From the NCBI RefSeq assembly GCF_000003815.2, contig NC_049979.1:16469483-16533482 (forward strand): DNA of 64,000 nt, written 5' to 3'. The stretch is from Branchiostoma floridae. Its lineage: Eukaryota; Chordata; Leptocardii; Amphioxiformes; Branchiostomatidae. Below, in pieces: positions 57,358-64,000 of this stretch. Made by a program: the position numbers and the translations under genes. How positions within the stretch are numbered: position 1 is the first letter of the stretch; the number at the start of each line of letters is the position of its first letter. Below the pieces are notes generated by a model. That model was not told where the DNA came from, did not search any database, and was given only the letters and a program-made list of their open reading frames with translations.

Positions 57358-60300
57358 TTATTATCTTTGCCAGGATCACTGCTGCTGGATGTCGTGGAGC
57401 CCCTATGACCACTGTGGTTATGGGCTGTGAGTGAGTCCCAGGAAAAGTATGTTCTTTACAGATCTGTGCCTTTTGTGTGTGTGTATATGTGTCTATTTCT
57501 TTTGTGGGTCAGCATACAAATGTAACTCAAGAAGTTTATGACTATGAAGTTGGATATGTTTTGACAACATGAAGGACAAGTTTGATACCATCCTAGCATC
57601 TTTTTGGGAAATGCAGCGGCTTTCCATGCTGGAGATTTGGAGGAAAAGAACTCGAGAAGGGATTGATGGATTGTCATGATTTTTGGCATGTACCAGATAG
57701 CTATATTAACATTTATCGTTATGGAAGTCAGATCTTACAGGATTATGCAAATCAGATGAATTCATTATTATTATGGTTCTTCCAATCCACCACCAGATCT
57801 GCTGTGATACATGTAGTTCTGGAACCCAGGGTGACCTTCAGTAACTCGTGCTGACCATCAGTTCACCTGTCACCTGAGTCAATGACCGGTGAAAAGTCAT
57901 CCCAGATTCTGGGAAGAACTACAATGGCTCACTTCCTAGTATGTGCATATTGCGTACTTGTAAAATGCTTCCGGACCAACAAACATTTGTTTGAGAGGCT
58001 AGACTCAAGTTGTTTTTTACCTTCAAGTCAAAGACTGATGAAATGTCATGGCCTTGCAGATTCTGGGAACAACTACAATAGTTCAGGTCCTAGTATTTGC
58101 ATACTTGTAAAATACTTCTAAAAACATTTGATTTAGAGTCTAGACACATGTTTTTGTGACATTATTGTTGTGACCTGTCGGTCACAAAACAGTACAGTTG
58201 TCAGCCCAAAGTCCTTGACTGTAGGCATGATAAATTGTGACATTTAAAGTCTGACTCAACTTTTTCCAAGAATAAGATGTTACTGATGACAGCAGTAATT
58301 TTTAGTTCAAGGATATAACATCTATTACCCTAATACCTCCACGTTTACTGCGATTTCACAAGCGATACTAATTTGACAAATGATCAACGTACCATTTTCT
58401 TCAGTTCCATGTTGCTAGTACAGCTGACCTTTGACACTTTTTTTGTGTGTCTTTTTTGTCTCTTGTCCTGCCAAAAACATAATATCGTAATTGTAACACA
58501 CCACGGAATTGCACGGAGTATGGACGCGTGGTTAGGAGGGGGTTCGATATTACCGCCAGGAAGAAACACGGCACAATTAACTGCCGCTACATACCTTTAT
58601 ACATCCTCCCTTGTTCCTTTCTTTCTTGTTAGTAATTGCACAAAACAAAAACCTGCATGAGCATTCAAAACAATCATGAGAAAACGGACGTATACTGTTA
58701 ACAAATTTTCATTTAACTTTGGTCCGTCACAACTGCAATGACATAAATCTTTACTGCTAGCGTAGGGATAAAATGGCGGGAAAATGGCGGCGTACGTTCA
58801 ATTTTGCCCATTCAACCGCAGGTCCGGGCTATTATACAACGGGTCTTCACACTTTTACACGAGTTGTAGGTCACCAACAGAAATTTAGTATTGCTGTTGA
58901 ATCATGCTCGTCTTGTGCCGTGAGCAGGTCACTGGTGTGATTATTATCTACAAATCTGGCGATGAACGTGACAGTGTGTAACTGTTCGTCCCACGTCGAG
59001 CTCGCCTGCCCTGAAAAGGGACTGAAAACTTTTGGCATTGTTGTCTTCGAATGCATTGTTATTGAAGCCTTTTTGAAAATGTGTTGAACTCGTGGATGTC
59101 TGAAGTGTGCATACCTCGTAAATTACTGTTGCTGCACTAGTACTATTAGATCTCCTTAAATTCATCGTTTATTTATTTGGCGGTATTATAATTAGTGGCG
59201 GTATTATGTTAATGGATGGTACATTTGTAAGAGCATCAGGCACTTAATGTGATTTTCCTGTCAATCATGAAGTTTTTTTCACCGCATAATTTATATCTTC
59301 ATGTTTAATTGGGAAGATTCAGTGCAAAATAGCCCACAATTAAGTACTGTAAATTCTTTTATTTTTGTAGTATAAGGGGATAGGAGGTTCTTGCTGTGTT
59401 TCAAGTTTGCGGTTGGAAAAATTCTTTTAGCACATTAAAGCATGGGTAAACTAATAATGTTAAAAGATACTACTGTAACAGTATAATTACATGTACATAG
59501 AGCACAGTCACTCAGATTCATGTGCATCATAGCCTCAGGCATACAGTAGCTTTGGGATTGTTTACAGAATTACACCAGTTACATGATACAAATGTATAAG
59601 GTTACAGCAAACGTGCCAGGTTAGACAAAATGACCTGGGCTATTGTCTCAGTGGGATTGATCAACATACTATAGTACAGTACTTGACTGCTTTTGTGTTG
59701 TAGGCATGCGCTGAGAGGTTGTTAACAGTTTAACAATGACATCACAAGGAAGGAAATTGCCACAGGATGTGGCTTTGTTTCCTCTTCCAAGAAGAATTAA
59801 TGACAGGAGAATCAACAAAGGTTCAACTTTTGTTGACCTTTAAGCCTCTGACATTGCACACTGTGTAATTTTGTATGATTATGTTAGATATGTCTCATTG
59901 ACAGCTAAAGGAAGTAATGCCATAAAAAAAATGTGTAAAATGTACATATTTTCAAAATTTCCTCAACAGAGCAGGTACGATCTCTGGTTACAGCTGTACT
60001 CCAGCGACTGAAAAGTTCCTTTTCCAAGAAAAAGTACAGAAGAGTCAACAAAAGCACGACCTTTGTTCTGTGTGCGTACCCGGTAAGTCAAACCCAACAT
60101 CTGACGTTGTTGCATGAAACACACCGTGTACTATTGATCGTGTCAGACATGTTTATTGACACTGAAGTTAAGTAATGCCATCGTAAAATGTACAAAATGT
60201 ACATGTATTCACAACAGCCTCACGCTTGAAGCCTGTTACTCGACTTGGGACCTGTCAACAAAACAGGTATGAGTACTAGTACTGATTTCCTTCCTCTAAC

Positions 60301-60700
60301 CAGACTATGTTTATATGTAACAAAACAAGTGCTTTTAAAAAAGCTGGCATTTTGCCAATGTTTGCGTGTGTGAACGTTTTTTTCTAGTTATTAGAATGTC
60401 ATATAAATAGAACAGAGTAACTAAACCTGATATTGGCGCATGGAGAGATTCACATCTGAATCTAGATCTAGACGCCACCTGTTAAAATTTGCGTGAACTG
60501 CAGCAAATTTCACTACACTGCCTGTTTTTGAGTGAGCTCTGTTGCGGGGCATTTTTAAGTTTTTTTTTTTTAATTTTTATTTCTATTCGGCAAAAAAACG
60601 AAGCGGCGAATCCGTTAACCAAAGAAATAAATTGGTGTGGCCAAATGGATGTAAAAATTAGTATTTTAATGGATGTAAAAAAGAAAAAAAAAAAAAAATC
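57358..60700. other. intergenic DNA upstream of the ABCC5-like gene, no confident gene
   Basis: 57880-57990 and 58040-58125 are a degenerate direct repeat (AGATTCTGGGAAGAACTACAA versus AGATTCTGGGAACAACTACAA). Around 59971-60082 there is an AG acceptor-like site before AGCAGGTACG and a donor-like CCCG/GTAAGT, a possible non-coding 5' exon of the downstream gene. This is weak evidence. GGCGGGAAAATGGCGGCG near 58775 is promoter-like in composition. Confidence 0.4.
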
Positions 60701-60702
60701 TA

Positions 60703-60770
60703 CCTCCCCGGATTCGAACCGGGTGCATTGGTTTAGAATGCGTAAACTTTAACCACTGCGCCAGTGCGAA
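60703..60770 (-). ncRNA. tRNA-like sequence with intact A and B boxes, probably a tRNA pseudogene or SINE head
   Basis: On the minus strand the A box TGGCGCAGTGG (60763-60753) and a perfect B box GGTTCGAATCC (60720-60710) are correctly spaced. The T arm (CCCGG/TTCGAAT/CCGGG) and an anticodon arm (GCATT/CTAAACC/AATGC) fold, which would give anticodon AAA. The 5' acceptor (TTCGCAC) does not pair with the 3' side (GAGGTAG) and the D stem is poor, so a functional tRNA is unlikely. A long T tract follows at once, a good polymerase III terminator. Confidence 0.6.
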
Positions 60771-61020
60771 CATGTTGGAAAAATGCCTGTTTTAACAGGT
60801 TTAGAAATGTTTGGCATGGATTGAACAGGTCCGTTCATCTCAACATCACAACGGCGACTATTCTGGCCTCAGAGCATTTTGCCGCTAAGGCGGCAAAATG
60901 CAAAAATGTAATACAGTCATCAATATGTAGATTTCCTGTGAGCACATTTTAAGGTTTATGTTTGGTCTTTGCTTTTGATATTTAGAGATATTCTATCAGC
61001 CCTTAAACAGTTGCTAATTA

Positions 61021-61863
61021 GGCCATGTTGATTTGATTATATGGATGACATCCACTGGGAAGTCCAAAACTGATGCGAGCGAGCGAATAAAAAAAAAGTT
61101 TGGCCCCCAAAAAAAGTGGCCAGGAAGGTTTAACATAGGACTAAACACACTCAGTATGCTATACCAACAGTTAGGTGTAGGGACCAGTACATCATACGGG
61201 TGCAAAACATTTTTTTTCTTCTTCAAGTTCTTGGACCAATCCGAAAAAAACAGACCAGAAAAAAAATTGGAGGAACAGGTTTCGCCAATTACAAAATGGA
61301 CACACTATGTTGGCAGGCATTTGGGGTCTTACTGGGGGCCAAGAAGACAACAAGAGCGAAGTCAAGTAGAGTTTATATTCAATTGTACCAAGTTTCTACA
61401 GTCAAAGGTACAGAGACAGTTAGCCTTTATTACATGGAGATGGGATTTTAAGATACCAGTGGGAGTCCAATAATCCACCAAACAGATTCCTTTGTAGCAA
61501 AACTGACCAATTACCATTGTTTTGAGTATTGCCAGTTCTCAAGTTTCCAGGTCCAGGTTCAGGTCCGTACCTGGAAATGATCCTCTGGATCTGAATTTTA
61601 TTGTACTGGTACCTCCCCCTACCAACAATAGATTTTTTCTTTCTGTCCTTTCACATCTTATTATTTGACTTTAGATTTATTTTGGCATTCTATGGCATTA
61701 GTTATCTGTTTTCTGATACTTTTTTTCAATCTACGGAATATTTGTGCTCATTTTACAGCTGCTTTGCACAATTTATGGTGTGGTTGAAAACTTTTTTTTT
61801 TTGGAAACGGCCGAAAATTGGTGCAAGCGCGGATGTCATCCATATAATCAAATCAACATGGCC
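61021..61863. mobile_element. PIF/Harbinger-like non-autonomous element, copy 2 (843 bp)
   Basis: Ends GGCCATGTTGATTTGATTAT, continuing ATGGATGACATCC, and, inverted, GGATGTCATCCATATAATCA, continuing AATCAACATGGCC. TTA flanks both sides (61018-61020, 61864-61866). Subterminal sequence is shared with the 373-bp copy at 39588 (GAAACGGCCGAAAATTGGTG versus GAAACAGCCGAAAATTGATG). The longer body suggests the shorter copy is an internal deletion derivative. It has no transposase frame. Confidence 0.85.
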
Positions 61864-62371
61864 TTATATATAAAATAAGATTTTGTCCACTTTGAATTGG
61901 CATTCTTTAGTATGCTGAGTGATGTAGTGAACAATAAAGTAAACAAGCAGAGTCTTGTACTCTAGATCTATAGACAGCTATATACAATGTATTACATGTA
62001 ATCATAACAGGCAACCATCATTTCTAAGTTGGAATATATTAAAACCTGGTCCAATTTGTTCATCATGGACTATTGTACATGGAGATGGGGATATACCTAC
62101 ACCGTAGTACAGCACAACTCTGAAAAAGTTTCTTGACTACATGTACATGTATGTACTATAATTGTAGTCACTGTGATATTATAGAATATTGACAGTAATA
62201 AATCTCTATGTGGTAGATCTACAAACTCTAATAGTAAAGAGTATTCTATTGATTATAAGAGATGTCCCACACCTGTACATTTTCATTCCTTTGTACATAT
62301 AGTTTTCTTAGGAGCACATACATATAACTATGTGATCTCATCCTTATATTATCATCACAGATTGACAACAA

Positions 62372-63185
62372 ATGATGACAAGTGAAAAAAAAAGCACCAG
62401 CAAGAATGGTGCTGCTGTTCCTACACTGGTGGATGGAACACATTTGACAGAACATGGCAGCGGGGACTCAGCTAGGGAAACATCTGTAAATGGCTCCACA
62501 TCAAACTACAGGAGCACAGCCAATCTTATTGAAGCACCCTCATCCAAAGACACAAGCTCAAAATACAGTGAGACACTGAAAATCCTCCTCCCTTGGAGAC
62601 CGACTAAAAAGTAAGTTGCATATTAAAGAAATGTTGCTATGTGTAATACCTCATTTTGCTGATGATGTAACATGGATTTATTTGTGTCATTGACATTAAT
62701 AGATTTGGTTGTAATTACTCCTAATTTCTCCACAACTGTGTATATCTGAAAGGGGGAGCAAGTTTCCACTGGATGACTCGGGTCTGTTTGCCAACATCTA
62801 TGTACGATGGATGGACCCTCTGGTACGGAAGGCTACCAAGGGGAAAATCAAGCCATCTGACTTGTTTGAGCCATCTCCAAATGACAGCGCTGAAGCTCCA
62901 AGCAAAAGGTGGGCTTGAATTTGATCTACCAGATTTTCTTAATATTACATGTATTACATATTGGTATTGATTATAAATCTGTTATGTTTTTCAGAGTATT
63001 ATATTTTTTGTGTTCTCAGATTACGTGATCTGTGGGAAGAAGAGGTGAAGAAGAAGGGTATCGCAAATGCATCATACTACAGAGTTGCACTTCGGTCAAT
63101 CCGCACCAGATGGATAGCTTCAACACTGGTTCTACTCTTGTCTCTCATGTGCTCCTTTACATCAGCGGTATGTCATAATCAATTG

Positions 63186-63230
<45 letters not shown>

Positions 63231-63850
63231 GTTTATTCATAATAAAAACAAGACACTTGTAACCAGAGGCAGAATTACGGCCTTGCTGTACAGCTCCACT
63301 GCGCTGAAGATACAATAAAATCATACCAAATGATAGCAATTCTCAGTATTGGAAATTTCTACTATAGTGAAAATTTAGTGTAAAAATTTTTATTATCATT
63401 CCATATTGTACTATGGGAGCTTATGACGTATAAATCATGCAAATTGTATGACAGCAGTGACTGTTCAGTTTACTACAGTCACCTCTGTTACCCAATTCAA
63501 TAATACTCTGCTCAGTTACACTTACAGGCTGTCATTTCGGTATGTGAATCAAAACATGATTCTCTTAAGAGTTCTTTTTTTTTAATGAGTTTTGTTTCTT
63601 TTAACCTTGGAAATAGGCAGTGATTGTGAGGCAGCTGTTAGAATACACTGAAACACCCAACCCTGACTTTCGGATCGGCATCGCCCTTGTGCTTGGGATG
63701 CTCTTTACTGAGTTGATGAGGGTCTGCACCATCAACCTGGTCTACATCTTAAACTACCGCACTGGGATCAGGCTGATGGGAGGAACACTCACCCTGGTGT
63801 TTGAGAAGATCTTACACCTGCGCAGTCTGAAAGACAAATCTGTTGGAGAG
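62372..63850 (+). CDS. ABCC5: ABCC5-like (MRP5-type) ABC transporter, N-terminal 259 residues (continues beyond right edge)
   Basis: ATP-driven exporter of organic anions and nucleotide analogues by family. It is a plasma-membrane protein. Four exons join in frame: 62372-62610, 62753-62908, 63020-63167, 63617-63850, each with GT/AG borders. An acceptor at 62360 implies an upstream non-coding exon. Two consecutive ATGs (62372, 62375) are possible starts. Residues 1-80 are a polar, Ser/Thr-rich cytosolic tail. The conserved entry FPLDDSGLFANIYVRWMDPL follows, then LRDLWEEE, and the first two membrane helices of TMD1 (ASTLVLLLSLMCSFTS and GIALVLGMLFTELM). LNYRTGIRLMG and EKILHLRSLKDKSVGE mark the first cytoplasmic loop. 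These features match the ABCC5/11/12 subgroup, which lacks TMD0. The nucleotide-binding domains lie outside the window. Confidence 0.88.
63187..63330 (-). repeat. LINE/SINE 3' tail with (TTGA)n microsatellite in an ABCC5-like intron
   Basis: (TCAA)n runs from 63187 to 63226. Read on the minus strand, ATGAATAAACCATTTTGATTG leads from an AATAAA directly into the simple repeat, the same arrangement as at 56390-56637. The body extends into about 63330 with no coding sequence. It lies within intron 3 and does not affect splicing signals. Confidence 0.55.
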
Positions 63851-64000
63851 GTATGTGATGTTTAATACTTAAATAGTTTAAACATTACTTGAAATCCATT
63901 GTTATAAGTTCAAACTTTATACTATAATTCAAGTTATACTATAGTCATGAATCAATAAAAAAAGAACAGTTGGATTCCCAACTGATTGTTGAAATGAAAT
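63851..64000 (+). other. start of ABCC5-like intron 4
   Basis: Begins with the donor GTATGT after GGAGAG at 63850. The rest is AT-rich intron to the window edge. Confidence 0.8.

Noticed and set aside
59971-60082. Coding exon of the ABCC5-like gene
   Set aside because: Splice-like borders exist but no frame continues into the known exons. At best it is a non-coding 5' exon.
60703-60770. Functional tRNA gene
   Set aside because: Acceptor and D stems do not pair properly although the internal promoter boxes are good.

Overview
This is an intron-rich metazoan nuclear window with canonical GT/AG splice sites, several families of short inverted-repeat DNA transposons, a non-LTR retrotransposon and microsatellite-tailed repeats. 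The gene content (DHX57, an FMO, an ABCC5-like transporter, a large animal-type reducing polyketide synthase and a divergent pair of dynamin-like GTPase/kinase fusion genes) and the repeats fit an invertebrate deuterostome, most likely amphioxus (Branchiostoma). The species is an inference. Three runs of N mark assembly gaps at 6068-6167, 9900-9999 and 48974-49316.

Layout. 1-4782 (minus): the first 663 residues of the DEAH helicase DHX57, running off the left edge. 5.8-9.9 kb: a large foldback structure with two inverted arms of ~89-bp satellite repeats around a ~610-bp palindromic centre. 10-14.2 kb: repeats, including copy A of a 1,675-bp element whose copy B lies inverted at 51.2-52.8 kb. 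14.2-23.1 kb (minus) and 25.2-30.2 kb (plus): two paralogous genes arranged head to head. Each encodes an N-terminal helical module, a dynamin-type GTPase, coiled coils, a hydrophobic membrane segment and a C-terminal protein-kinase domain. The minus gene keeps the kinase catalytic residues. The plus gene keeps the GTPase motifs but has lost the catalytic kinase residues. The first coding exon of the minus gene is duplicated. 32.4-38.0 kb (plus): a complete 529-residue flavin-containing monooxygenase whose intron 9 carries a LINE with an open RT frame. 40.8-48.9 kb (minus): a complete 2,465-residue type I PKS (KS-AT-DH-MT-ER-KR-ACP), with almost all domains in a single 6.8-kb exon. 49-62 kb: repeat-rich intergenic DNA with transposons, hairpins and a tRNA-like sequence. 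62.4 kb to the right edge (plus): the first 259 residues of an ABCC5-like transporter.

Gene models were assembled by hand from splice sites. All reading frames close exactly: DHX57 663 aa partial, minus GTPase-kinase 1,020 aa, plus GTPase-pseudokinase 1,008 aa, FMO 529 aa, PKS 2,465 aa, ABCC5-like 259 aa partial. The genes do not form an obvious pathway. The strongest candidate for a new system is the divergent kinase/pseudokinase pair of membrane GTPases.
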